Source: Roridomyces roridus
Lineage: Eukaryota; Basidiomycota; Agaricomycetes; Agaricales; Mycenaceae
DNA length: 64,000 nucleotides
Direction of reading: 5' to 3'
Assembly (NCBI GenBank): GCA_029378245.1
Contig: JARKIF010000008.1
Location: 1,984,001-2,048,000 of the forward strand
The notes under the pieces were generated by a model, which was not told the origin of the DNA, did no database searches, and saw nothing but the letters and a program-made list of their open reading frames with translations. A program made the position numbers and the translations under genes. Every line of letters begins with the position of its first letter. The stretch's first letter is position 1. Positions 54,449 through 64,000 of this stretch are shown here, piece after piece.

Positions 54449-55751
54449 CTATGCTACTTCTGAAAACGGATAGTCCGTATACCCCTTGGGATCATTCTGC
54501 ATGGCCAGATAAAAGGTCGACCGGTCGTACGGGTTCAGCGGTAAGTTCTTCTCGAGCCGGAGGGGGAGGTCGGGCTGAAGGAACTTCAGTATCATGCATT
54601 TGACAAAGGGGAAAAGACTTACATTGGCAATAAAGTGTCGCCCCAAAGCAACGAGCACATTCTTCTTCTCGGCAGCCAATTTCATGGCAGACTCGCGCGT
54701 GTACCCACCAGCAACGATGAGCGGACCGTCGCCCCATAGCTCAATCAAGGCAGAGTTCGAGTCGGCGACGTTGGAAGTCGTCGTGTCGGCGGGAGAGTCT
54801 GCGTTCATCCTGGGTTCGATGAGGTGCAGATATGCTAGCTTGGGGTGCAGGCGCTTGATCTCGGAAATGACATGCGAGAATGTTGGGATAGGGTCGGCCA
54901 TGCCCATTCCTGAAGTGAAAATTGAGCAAAAGAGCGAGAGACACTCATGATTACTCACCTGCGAACTGACTCCAAGGACTGAAGCGGATGCCGGTTCGCT
55001 CCTCCCCGATTTCTTGGGACACGGCCTTCAAGACCGCCAGGGGGAAGCGAGCACGATTCTCAATACTTCCGCCATAGTCGTCAGTGCGGACGTTAGAAAC
55101 ATCTTGGAGGAATTGATCCACAAGGCAGCCGTGAGCGCCTGATGCAGGTGAGCATTCTGACAGAAAACCGGACTTTGGGAACTAACCGTGTATCTCCACG
55201 CCATCGAACCCGGCCTCAATAGCGTTCTTGGCTGCTTGCACGTACAGCCCAACGTACTCGTCGATCTCCGCGACGGTGAGAGGACGTGGCTTGTCCGCAG
55301 TGTTCTCGGGGACAGGAATGTTGGAAGGTCCAACTAGCTCAAAGGTCGGGTCCTCGTTCTTCAAGACCGAGAGCATGGAGTTGCGGCCCAGCGCAAGAAT
55401 CTGGAGGAATATGAAGGATCCTTTCGCGTGAACCGAGTCCGTGGTTTAAATTTCAAGGTTTGAGCCTGGAAAAGCTTACAATACGAATCTTACCTCCTTC
55501 CACGCCTTGATCTGATCTTGACTATATATTCCAGGCATGGAGAATCCTCCTCCCTTGGCCGCAATGAAAGTTGACTCGGCGATGAGAAGGGTACCCGGCG
55601 CGCTTGCGCGCTGAGTATAATATTCCTTCGTGAGGGGCTGGAGAGGCACATGCGCAGCGTCGACTTTGAGGCGTGTCAGGGGGGGCAGCACAACGCGATG
55701 CTTGAGAGAGATGGGTCCAAGGGTGTAAGGTTGGAAGAGGGGAGACGACAT
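54449..55751 (-). CDS. Old Yellow Enzyme-type NADH:flavin oxidoreductase, copy B
   Basis: The ATG at 55749-55751 opens [20 protein letters not shown]. Later exons read FDGVEIHG, then [13 protein letters not shown] (His/His pair where copy A has His/Asn), [13 protein letters not shown], and IRFSPW. The last exon ends [20 protein letters not shown] to TAG at 54449-54451. A 48-nt intron with donor GTAAGT lies before [11 protein letters not shown] problem is intron 1: the donor GAG/GTAAGA is clear at about 55495, but the acceptor position, CTTGAG in copy A, reads CTTGAAATTTAAACC here and no other AG fits. The gene may therefore have a splicing defect or use a non-canonical acceptor. The family reduces activated alkenes with FMN. 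Confidence 0.78.
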
Positions 55752-56083
55752 CGTTTGTTTGGCGATACAGCGTTATTTCTCGTTCTTTTATGTGGCCTGC
55801 GCCGATTCTCGGTCGGACGTGAATAAGCACTGCTCAAATCCCGATGATCTCGACCGCAGTAAGCCTTTGGTCGCCCGCCGATTCTTGGGGCGGACTTTGA
55901 TGGTGAGATGGCGTAAGCGAGTTTGGTCATTGGATGGCGTTGGCGAGGTTTCAAATTTCAAGGTTCCACGCTCGGAGGGCATGGGACGGCCGACTTGACC
56001 ACGACCAGAACGCCACGAAACGCTCCAAAGATGCTGCAGCAAGCCAGGATGGGTCGAAAAATATTTGATTTTGTCTCAACACA
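55752..56083. other. Intergenic region between two minus-strand genes
   Basis: 332 bp with no gene recognised. It contains the promoter of OYE copy B. This upstream sequence has no similarity to that of copy A. Confidence 0.5.
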
Positions 56084-57347
56084 TCACCTCCCCTCCTGAG
56101 CGTTCTTTTTGCGCTTCTTTTTCCGCGACGCATTTTCAGGACCAGTCGAATTTCCCTTCTGAGGTATCTCGCCCTCCCCCTCCTCTCCTTCCCGAGGCCG
56201 TTTCTTATCGCTGCGCGTGTCGGAAGACGAGATGGTAGGTGTGCTGGTAACGCTAGGTGTCGGCAAAGTTCCCTCGGGGATGACGAGGACCGGGTCAGAG
56301 AGCACTGCGCGGTACGTTTGTCGAGTTTCTGGCACTGGTTTAGCTCAATGAATGATGGAAATGGTATCAGACTTACGAGCCCGCAAAACCAAAGATTTTG
56401 GAGCGCTCGTGGACGCCCTGTGAGCAGCGTCTTGGGCAAGTCCCAGTAACGTGATCCTTGCAGCAGATGTCAGCACTCCAGCGTCGATAGTCAAGATGGC
56501 GCTTACAGGTTGGACACATCCCTCGGAGCCCGTAGGTCAGCCTCGGCAACAACTCCTCCGCTAACAATCAACCCTTTGCCCTTGGTGAGCCGGGTAACCT
56601 CCTTCGCAGTCGCCCACCAATTCCTTTTGGCGGATGCACCACTCTCTGCGGCGCCAGCCTCGACGAGAACGGTATCATTTTCGCCTCCGAGAGCACCAAT
56701 GTAGTTGATTTCAAAGACGGCGCCGTTCTTTAAAGCCGTTCGGACTAGCGTGTGCTTCATACGGAAGTCGAGACGGAGTGTCAATGGGAGTGCGATAATG
56801 TGAGCAGTTAGCGCAGACGGCTGACTATGCGTGAGGCATGCAAGGGACAATGTCGAGAGGGTGGTGGGGACCAAGGCTATTAAATCGTATGGCTTGAAGA
56901 TGGACGCGTTTGCGGGAGTCTGGAAATAGTCTAGCTCAATGAAAAGGATAGGCAACATCACACACCAGACCGAAACCCTTCTCGCTTTCTTGGTCCAAGA
57001 CGATCGTCAGGCGTTTGAGAATAACGATCCCCGGGCGTGGTTTCAACTGCTGGACGAGATTTTCCAGGATATTGACATGCGCTTTGGGAATCACGGCAGT
57101 CTGAACGGTTTGATTCAGTGCAACGACGGTGTAGCCGACTGTGTTTCTCGTTAGAAGTGCATCAAGAAAGGGATGAATCGAACAGACGATGGACGAGCAA
57201 GTCCAGCCTGGGTTCGATAGCCGCGACTTGGGCAGGAGAGTAGGTGACTTCAGCCGGTTGCTGAGCCTGCTTCCCTTTACTTTTCTTCGAGATCTGAGCA
57301 GAGGAATGCTGGGGATGGTGGACGGGGACGTTCAAGTCGAAGAACAT
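56084..57347 (-). CDS. RPP1: Ribonuclease P/MRP protein Rpp1 (human Rpp30 homologue)
   Basis: The ATG at 57345-57347 opens MFFDLNVPVHHP, the characteristic start of Rpp30 (MFxDLNVP). Exons continue with YSPAQVAAIEPRLDLLVHRL, VGYTVVALNQTVQ, FKPYDLIALVPTTLSTLSLA, then LTLRLDFRMKHTLVRTALKN, FEINYIGALGG and LIVSGGVVAEADLRAPRDVS. The C-terminal extension is lysine-rich (RKKKRKKNAQ) and probably nuclear/nucleolar. The fold is a TIM-barrel of the PHP type. It is part of the RNA-protein complexes that cut pre-tRNA 5' leaders and rRNA. Three to four introns join in frame. The stop is at 56084. The start is 113 bp from the divergent F-box gene. Confidence 0.9.
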
Positions 57348-57460
57348 CTCAAGAACGCGGTTTCCAGAGTGGCACGCGTCGAGAGCTCACTCAGGACCGG
57401 TGGTAGATGAAGAAAGCTGAATTCAAGCGCGATCACTACTTTCCCACTCGAGCAACTTCC

Positions 57461-58609
57461 ATGACCGAATTTATCCCTGCTGCAGCTCGTGCGCGTATCG
57501 CCCAACTCGATCTCGAAATCCAGAGTCTCCAGGACTCTGACTTGCTCGATGGACTACTTATCGAGCGCGAACAAGCCCACCGAGCCCTCGCCGACTACAA
57601 ATATCCTATCCTGTCTTTACCCACCGAAATCACGTCTGAAATATTCGTCCACTTCCTGCCTGCATACCCACAGCGGCCAGAACTCGTTGGTCTGCTGTCA
57701 CCGTCGCTCTTTCTCCAAGTCTGTCGACACTGGCGAGATGTAGCTCTCGCAACGCCTGCGTTGTGGAGTACCATGATGCTCCAGGTTGTCGGTGGCTCGA
57801 ACTTCTATTCCGAGGAGCACGACCTATTGGATACATGGCTCCAGCGGTCCGGACATTGTCCCCTGTCCATTTCCTTCGAATGCACCCAACAGACGCCGCT
57901 TATTGCCGCATCTGTGGAAAGCATTCTCCGTCACGCTTCCCGCTTGCAGGACATGTATTTGTGTCTTCCTTTCGAGAATCTGAAGCAATTCGCCACGGTC
58001 TCCATGCCCATACTGCATAGATTGACCGTCGGTCCAACTGCCTTCTCCTTCACATTCGGACATCCTGATCCTGCGGAGGCTTCGGAAATCTTTATGCAGG
58101 CTCCGAACCTTCAAGCGGTGACGCTCTCGGGCTGTTTCAATCCCTTCCAGACCCCACTTCCATGGGCCCAAATCACCTCCCTCACCGCAGATGCTCTCTT
58201 CCCAGGAGAAGCCATCGAGATATTTCAGCATACTACAGCGCTTGTAAAGTGCACAATGACATTCTACCACGACGACGACGAGCCTGTGGCAATTCGGCAG
58301 CTGCCACCGTTGCCCGTGCGCTCGATGCGGCTCCTTTGGAAGGATGACGTTCCCAGGTCCAGCACAGTGGAGTTGTTCAAAGTGCTGAATCTGCCGGAGC
58401 TGGAATGCCTGCGAGTCTCCGAAGTTGTATTGGGCCGGGATCCCATCGACTCTCTTACTGCGTTGCGTCGCAATGGGCGTCTGAAACTCGTCGAAATCGT
58501 TGATGTCAAGCAAGTTTCACGAGAGGTGTACAATACGGCATTTCCTGATGTGAAGGTTTTCCTGAACGACGAGTATTACCCGGAGGATTCGCAGATGGAT
58601 TCGGAGTGA
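57461..58609 (+). CDS. F-box protein, basidiomycete type
   Basis: The protein reads MTEFIPAAARARIAQLDLEI (an N-terminal coiled coil with IQSLQDSDLLDGLLIEREQA), then the F-box ILSLPTEITSEIFVHFLPAY, LFLQVCRHWRDVALATPALW and a leucine-rich region of about 260 residues. The start is placed at ATG 57461; an upstream in-frame ATG at 57407 is possible. The frame is uninterrupted to TGA 58607-58609. It belongs to the large expanded F-box set of basidiomycetes. A role as substrate adaptor in an SCF ubiquitin ligase is inferred from the F-box alone. Confidence 0.82.
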   Translation: MTEFIPAAARARIAQLDLEIQSLQDSDLLDGLLIEREQAHRALADYKYPILSLPTEITSEIFVHFLPAYPQRPELVGLLSPSLFLQVCRHWRDVALATPALWSTMMLQVVGGSNFYSEEHDLLDTWLQRSGHCPLSISFECTQQTPLIAASVESILRHASRLQDMYLCLPFENLKQFATVSMPILHRLTVGPTAFSFTFGHPDPAEASEIFMQAPNLQAVTLSGCFNPFQTPLPWAQITSLTADALFPGEAIEIFQHTTALVKCTMTFYHDDDEPVAIRQLPPLPVRSMRLLWKDDVPRSSTVELFKVLNLPELECLRVSEVVLGRDPIDSLTALRRNGRLKLVEIVDVKQVSREVYNTAFPDVKVFLNDEYYPEDSQMDSE

Positions 58610-58667
58610 AATTCTAGATGAAAGGAATTGTGCTACAAAATAGATGATGAAATATATACTGTCCATA

Positions 58668-60480
58668 TCAATCCGTTCCTTTATACGCCAACTCAAGCGG
58701 GTCCCTCCCGTACAGGACAGTCCCCACAACACGCGAGAGCGCCTTGCCAATCTCACGGCTACTCGCGACACCATCCACCCGATGCTGGACCTGTGCGTCG
58801 TCAGTTTCCGGGGTAGGGCAAAAGGGCAAGACTCACTATGCAGTTCTTCACCACATTATCCCGTTGTCCGGGATCACGCTCATACGCCTGATACAACCGC
58901 GCCATGGTTTTGTGCCGTTCGACGATCCCCTCCGCCCCATCTCTCGTCACACGATGTACCTGCCGCATCATCTGCACCATGGTATCTTTCTGCGTCGCTC
59001 CCGTAGTCTGATGGGTGTCGGAGCAGAAGGGGAGGTGGGACCGCTGGATGAGCCTACGGTGATGTTAGCACAATGCCTCAAGAAGAGGAGTGGCACACTT
59101 GTGCTGTTTGATCCCCAGATCCGCACTCAAATCATACAGACGCGCGGCTGCGTCCTCGGGCTTGTCAATATGCAGCAGGTGGACATGCTCTGCCATCTGT
59201 AACGCAGCAAGGTGGCCCTCGATTTGAGATTTCGTGAGCTGCAAATCGATGAATATGTGAATGGAATAACGGGAACCAAGCTCACCCGGCCACTGCCTGC
59301 ACGTCGATAGTAGGCCGAGAGTCCGTGCGTCATGATGAAGACCTGAACTCGGTCGGGGCCACACACCTCGCGCACACGGCGCACGACGTTCTTAACCCCA
59401 TCCTCCTCCCGAATGCAGCGCACGAGCTCATCGGCACTCATGTACACAAGGTAAGTTCCCTCCACCTTCATCCGTGAAGGCACCGGGTGAAACTCGCGTG
59501 CGACAGGGTCATATTCGGCGGTCTCCTCGCGTCGCCAGCTGAAGACATTATAGCCCTGCACTTTCTGACGTCCCGACTTGGAGACGGTCATTTTGTACTC
59601 GGCGACCTTCTCCTTGAAGGCCTCAAACAATACTTGCAGCTCTGGGTGGCCAGTGACGGGCGGGAAAATAATCTCCATCGAGGCGAGGGTGTCCTTCTTG
59701 TTATGCACGAGTTTATTGACCGCCTTGTACTGCTTCTTTGCCTCTTTCTCCTTGGCCTTTGATCAAGATCAGCTTCAGAGAAGAAACTGAAAGCTGGTAC
59801 GCACGGCTTTGGCAGCTTTCGCAGCCTTCAAGGTCTCTTTGTCCCGCTTCTTCTGAGCCGCCTCCTGCTGCTTGAGCGTCTGTATCGAGTATTAGATAGA
59901 TTGGATGAGTGAATATAGACTTGCCTTCGCAGCCGCCTTTTCCTCTTCCGTCTGGCGTGGCTTGCGGGGCGCCTTCTTGGTGGTGCCAGTAGATTTCTAC
60001 GAGTATTTCAGCAGGAATTGATTAAACGCAAGAGCCACTCACCTTGCGCGCCACTTTTGCTGGGGCATGCTCCTCGTCCTCGCTGGACTCCGAGGAGGAC
60101 CTCCCAGACTTCTGACGTTAAATCGTGCGCGACATACTGCAAGTGCCACTCACATTTCGCGCCATCTTTTTCGGGGATTCATCCTCGTCAGAGTCCACAT
60201 CGTAATTCGCGCTGGAAGACCCGGCTTTGCGAATGGTCCCGCGTTTTCGCTTCGCTTGTTGGACGCCCTGCAGAAACCGGGGATCACTGGGAGCTGGAGA
60301 CTCGTCGTCGCTGCTGCATAGGTCCACTGGCTCGTGAATGGTCATTTGGGAAGAAGGAGGTGCTGGGCGCTCGTCGTCGCTGTCGTCGCATAGATCCACA
60401 AAGTCGCTGCTGAGCTGAGAGGTCGGGCGTGAGTACAGGTCCTCGTCCGAGTCGGATGTTATGTCAATCACGTCGGCCAT
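58668..60480 (-). CDS. EME1: Eme1/Mms4, regulatory subunit of the Mus81 crossover junction endonuclease
   Basis: The ATG at 60478-60480 opens MADVIDITSDSDEDLYSRPT, a SIM-like acidic N-terminus. A long charged region (KKDTLASMEIIFPPVTG) leads to the ERCC4-type core, including LVRCIREEDGVKNVVRRVRE and RVQVFIMTHGLSAYYRR. The C-terminus, after an intron, reads VQHRVDGVASSREIGKALSR and VVGTVLYGRDPLELAY, a helix-hairpin-helix, with TGA at 58668-58670. Eme1 lacks nuclease residues and guides Mus81 to branched DNA in the nucleus. Seven or more introns are needed. Both this gene and the FAN1-like gene serve branched-DNA repair, but they lie 33 kb apart and the pairing may be chance. Confidence 0.87.
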
Positions 60481-60598
60481 GGTGAAAGACGCGTTCGGGA
60501 CGTGACTGACGCGTGCGCGATGGTGGTAAGAGGAGAAATGTGAAATTTGATGGGACCGTGACAAGAGTACAAAACAATAATTGCCAGTCTACAGAAAC

Positions 60599-61485
60599 CT
60601 AAGAACGACGTCCGTGTGCAACTCGGTCATTGTACATCTGCAGCATTCTCCCAATGACCACCTTCTCAGCGGATGCCCATCTGTTCATGTCTTCCTCTTT
60701 CGCCTCCCAAACAAGCACTACACGAAAGTCCTTCGGAAGGATAAATCCCATCAAGAGAGCTTCGACTCCGTCTGCCGTGTCGCGGTGGCCGATCATACAA
60801 AGGTGCATGGAGGGAATTGCCAGAAGGGCTGAAAAGGCCGAGCCGATCCACGAATTGGAATCGAAGCACGAAAAATGGGTGAGATGGCGGAGACAGCCGC
60901 GGACGAAAGGGGTGAGGACGTCGGGGTCTTGGTAGAGGAAAGTCAAATGGGTGACTTTGCTCCAGGGTGCTGGAGAAGGTTCGGTCACTGGGTCGTATCC
61001 TGGGAGGCTATGGACAATTTCGTGCTCGTCGAGCCCGATGGGGTGTTTGAAGGATACGCTGAGATGGCGTGGGTGGAGCTGCGTGTGGCGAACGAGCTCG
61101 AGGTCCACGGCCAAAAGGGATAAACGATCAAGTTTCGGACACTGCTGGTCGACCAACACCCAGAAGTTTGGGCAATCGGAAGGGGTGGGGAGGCCTAGAA
61201 TGAGCTGCGTGACGGCGGAGAAGATGTGCTGGTCCTTGTTCTGGAGGGTGTGGGCAAAGGCGCGTATGGAGCAGTGGGAGCGCAAGGTAATGGACTTGTA
61301 GAGGACAGGCTCGACGATGGCAGCTACGGGTTTGGAGACGAGGGCTAAAGACAGCGCGGTGGGCGTGTCGCGTGCAGCATCTTGGAAGATAGGGCAAACA
61401 ATATCGTTGGGCAGTTTCGGACTGCAAGTCTTGAGAACGTGAAACGCGACCAAAGCAGCACAGGGGCATACCTGATATCTGGCAT
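60599..61485 (-). CDS. F-box-like protein
   Basis: The best start is the ATG at 61483-61485: exon 1 reads MPDIS, and a 50-nt intron (GTATGC...TTGCAG) leads in frame to PKLPNDIVCPIFQDAARDTP. This beginning resembles the F-box LPxDIxxxIF. It continues with LSLALVSKPVAAIVEPVLYK and an LRR-like region with FWVLVDQQCPKLDRLSLLAV. The stop is at 60599. An alternative frame runs further upstream without an ATG and was not chosen. It is divergent from the heparinase-like gene (201 bp between starts). The function is inferred only as an SCF adaptor. Confidence 0.68.
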
Positions 61486-61686
61486 TCTGGGAAGCGAACA
61501 ACTGGGGATAGAGTTCTGGGCGATTGAGCAATCTCGCCTGCTCTGTAGAGAATGAGGAAATTCGAGGCTTTTCGAGAAGTTGATGGAGAATGGCAAGTGT
61601 CGGTGATCGTTGACCGTGACTGACAGAGTTTGACTGGGCATTCACGGAACTCGCTCGGCAGCCACACCCACTCTCTTTTCGCCGCC

Positions 61687-64000
61687 ATGTCGGCCAGTTA
61701 TGACAATCTGAACGGGCAAAACCACAATTCTTACACGGAACGCAACGATGAAAACTCGGGATTCATCACTCCAGCCCGACGCTCAAAGGGTACAAGCAAT
61801 TGGATAAAGGCGCGTATTGTCTGGCATTCACGTTACAGCTTAATTGAGCTCGCCTTCAGATTGGTATTCCCTTGCTCATCGTCGTCATTGTCGCCGCCGT
61901 TGTCGGTGGTGTCGTCGGGTCGCGTCACAAGAGCCACTCGAGTTCGTCGTCCGCTGCAGCACTTTCGCCATCCCAATCTGCAGCGTCAGCGAGTGCTGCA
62001 GCTAGCGTGGCTGCCAGTCAAAAATTGGCTATTGGCCGATTTGCTACAGCGACGAACAGTTTCTACATGATGCCCGTATACCCTTCAACGACGGATTCTG
62101 CGGCATTCGGCTCCCCCACCCTTGCTGCGTCTAGCAACCAGAACTCATGGCCTGCTGACTCGTTCACACCCTCCAAGCCGGACGTCCTTACTGTTCGGAC
62201 CGACCGCCCGCGTCTCATTGCCCCGGCGTTCAAATGGGCTGCCCTGCCGAGCCTCATTGCTAATGACCCGTACCTCCAAGGATGGAACGCGACTATCTTC
62301 GGAAACGCGACAGCTTACAAAGCGTTGTCGCCCGTCGCCTATTTCAACGACAACAGCAGTGGCATTTTGGACAATGCGCGTGCTATCAAAGAACGAATCA
62401 AGGCCCTTGCCTATGTCTATCGTATGACCAACGATACATCCTGGGTCGATCGTGCTTGGGAGGAGATCCAGAACGCCGCTGGCAATGGCACAGTCGATTT
62501 TGGACCGGCCGACGACCGGTGGAACTCGGGCCATTTCCTCGACACTGCAGAAATTTCGGCCGCCTATGGAATTGCTTACGACTGGCTTTATGACCTGTGG
62601 ACCCCAAGCCAGAAGTCCATGATTATCAGCACCCTACTCAAGTATGGCCTCCAGCCTGGATTGAACCAGGTGACGACGTCCGCGGGGTGGTGGCGCACCA
62701 ACACACAAGGAAACTGGAATTGTGTCTGCAACAGCGGTTTGACCATCGCCTCGCTCGCCGTTCTTGGAGACGATAAAAGTGGCGTGCCTGAGCAGCTGCT
62801 GCAGACGACCGTCGACAACGCCGTCGAGAATTGTGCGCAGGCAGTCTCGGACGATGGTACCTGGGCGGAGACGGCCAACTACTGGTATTTCGGCACCACA
62901 GGTCCGTTTGATTATCTTGCCAAACTGCACCGACTGATTTATTACAGGTCACGCTGAAATGACTGCCGCGCTCCTCTCTGCAACTGGTTCGGACTATGGC
63001 CTCCTGTCTGGCAACACAAACTTTGCCAAGACGGGCGATTTCCACATGTATGTCACCGGCGCGACTTCGCTCTTCAATTACGGCGACCATGGTCCGAACA
63101 AGTACTCGTCGACCGCGAACAGCATGATATTCTATGCGTCGCAGTACAACCAGCCCCAATACGCCTTGTTCCAGCGCGATCAGTGGGACGCGGCGGATCC
63201 TTGGAGCATGTTCTGGTATGACCCACGGCTTTCGGGCGCGTTCTGGGATGGGAAACCACTGGACCACTTTTTCGACAACGATTTGGACCAGTGGGGGTCG
63301 ATGCGCAGCTCCTGGACGGACATTAATGCTTTGTACGTCGCGATGAAGGCGGGCAAGCTTTTGGGACATCAGAATCACAATGACCTCGACGTTGGTGATT
63401 TTGTGCTCGATGCGCTTGGCACACGTTGGGCTGGCGAGTTGGGGTCTGGGGATTACAATTCTCCGAATTATTTCGTTGGAGAGACTCAGACGAGCCCGAG
63501 GTAAAGCTTCCTTCCACCGCAGTCGATCCCGGTCTCTTACTTGCGCATTTTAGGTGGCAGTATTACAGGAAGATGACCGAGGGTCAAAACACTATCGTTA
63601 TCAACAAGGCGAACCAGAACGTCAATGCTGCGCCGACTGTCAACCACGATACGTCCAACACCACCCAGGGCCCGACCACCGTTTTGGAGGTTGACCAGGA
63701 CTCGACGGCTTACTTTACCACGTGAGTCCGCATTACATTGTTGCTGACACCGCTCTTACTCTCTTGCAGGGACATGTCCTCGGCTTACTTTGACGCGTAA
63801 GCCTTTTTCCTTGCGATATATATTCCCGACTTGACCGTCCTACAGAACCTCCGTCAAGCGGGGCATCCGTCTTCTGAATGGTCGCAAACAAGTGCTCCTC
63901 CAGGACGAAGTCACCGCTTCCCAGGAAGTGATGTGGCGTATGCACACCAATGCAACCGTTTCCATCGACTCGGGTGGAACGTCTGCGACGCTGACGCTCG
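61687..64000 (+). CDS. Heparinase II/III-like polysaccharide lyase, type II membrane protein (3' partial)
   Basis: The ATG at 61687 opens MSASYDNLNGQNHNSYTERN, a cytosolic hydrophilic tail. After an intron a membrane helix IGIPLLIVVIVAAVVGGVVG is followed by a Ser/Ala-rich linker (SSSSSAAALSPSQSAASASA) and then the lumenal/extracellular enzyme. Conserved stretches include DRPRLIAP, WNSGHFLDTAEISAAYGIAY, TQGNWNCVCNSGLTI, ETANYWYFGTTGHAEM and LGHQNHNDLDVGDFVLDALG (His-rich, as in heparinase II/III). Introns lie near 62901-62950 and 63502-63553, with at least two more short introns at 63723-63868. The first intron (61810-61859) has an unusual start, GCGCGT, if exon 1 ends with WIK. The window ends inside the gene. 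The family cleaves uronate-containing glycans; the substrate is unknown. Confidence 0.85.

Larger units (their letters stand above)
52260..55751 (-). repeat. Inverted segmental duplication, arm B
   Basis: This arm carries the pseudokinase copy B and OYE copy B on minus, inverted relative to arm A (13710-22340). It lacks the copia insertion and its pseudokinase frame is open. The promoter of the pseudokinase is conserved between the arms, as is 3' flanking sequence to about 52260. Confidence 0.85.

Noticed and set aside
22404..60480. FAN1 and EME1 as a physically linked DNA repair cluster
   Set aside because: 33 kb and many unrelated genes separate them. Shared function alone is not evidence of clustering.

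Overview
This window is nuclear DNA from a filamentous basidiomycete, most likely an Agaricomycete. Genes are dense, lie on both strands and are cut by many introns of about 48-60 nt. The repertoire fits: clade-type sesquiterpene synthases, UMTA/LaeA-like methyltransferases, F-box/LRR proteins, a heparinase II/III-like lyase, a microsomal P450, a Ty1/copia element and a LINE remnant. No bacterial features (operons with ribosome binding sites, rRNA, CRISPR) and no tRNA genes were recognised.

Layout. 0-9.2 kb is housekeeping: a 5'-truncated Doa1/PLAA ubiquitin-binding protein, a histidine phosphatase, a vacuolar Ca2+/H+ exchanger, a TilS-like tRNA-lysidine synthetase homologue and an unrecognised protein. 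9.4-9.8 kb holds a diverged direct repeat. 9.9-13.4 kb holds a complete-looking P450 and a small unrecognised protein. 13.7-22.3 kb is one arm (arm A) of an inverted segmental duplication: an Old Yellow Enzyme (OYE) gene split by a young 5171-bp copia element, then a broken pseudokinase gene. The other arm (arm B, 52.3-55.75 kb) carries the same two genes in reverse orientation with an open pseudokinase. Between the arms lie a FAN1-like nuclease gene, a small terpenoid cluster (two sesquiterpene synthases, two methyltransferases, 26.3-32.6 kb), an ankyrin/AAA+ protein, a membrane SH3 protein, PAM17, a divergent SNF2 ATPase, a short-chain dehydrogenase, a DUF3429 mitochondrial membrane protein, an F-box protein, a LINE scrap, a glutaredoxin-like gene overlapping a zinc-knuckle/PSP gene, and MRP51. 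56-64 kb holds RPP1 (RNase P p30), two F-box-type proteins, EME1 and a 3'-truncated heparinase-like gene.

How it fits together. The terpenoid cluster is two tandem pairs. In each pair one member looks intact (STS1, MT2) and the other looks damaged (STS2, MT1), so one synthase and one methyltransferase are probably the working pair. A P450 lies about 14 kb from STS1 but is separated from it by the repeat arm and FAN1. The inverted arms show a gradient of similarity: the 5' half of OYE is the most diverged, while the OYE tail and the pseudokinase are nearly identical. This suggests partial gene conversion before the copia insertion.

Strongest leads: (1) the glutaredoxin-like and ZCCHC8-like genes share a base at TGATG, a candidate bicistronic mRNA; (2) the copia insertion has a 5-bp target duplication, an apparent half-tRNA primer site, and LTR differences that all lie at CpG; (3) the tandem terpene cluster has decayed on alternate members; (4) FAN1 and the kinase pair carry substitutions in catalytic motifs; (5) two 50-nt introns appear to start with GCGCGT. 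All homology calls come from reading motifs. No database search was run.
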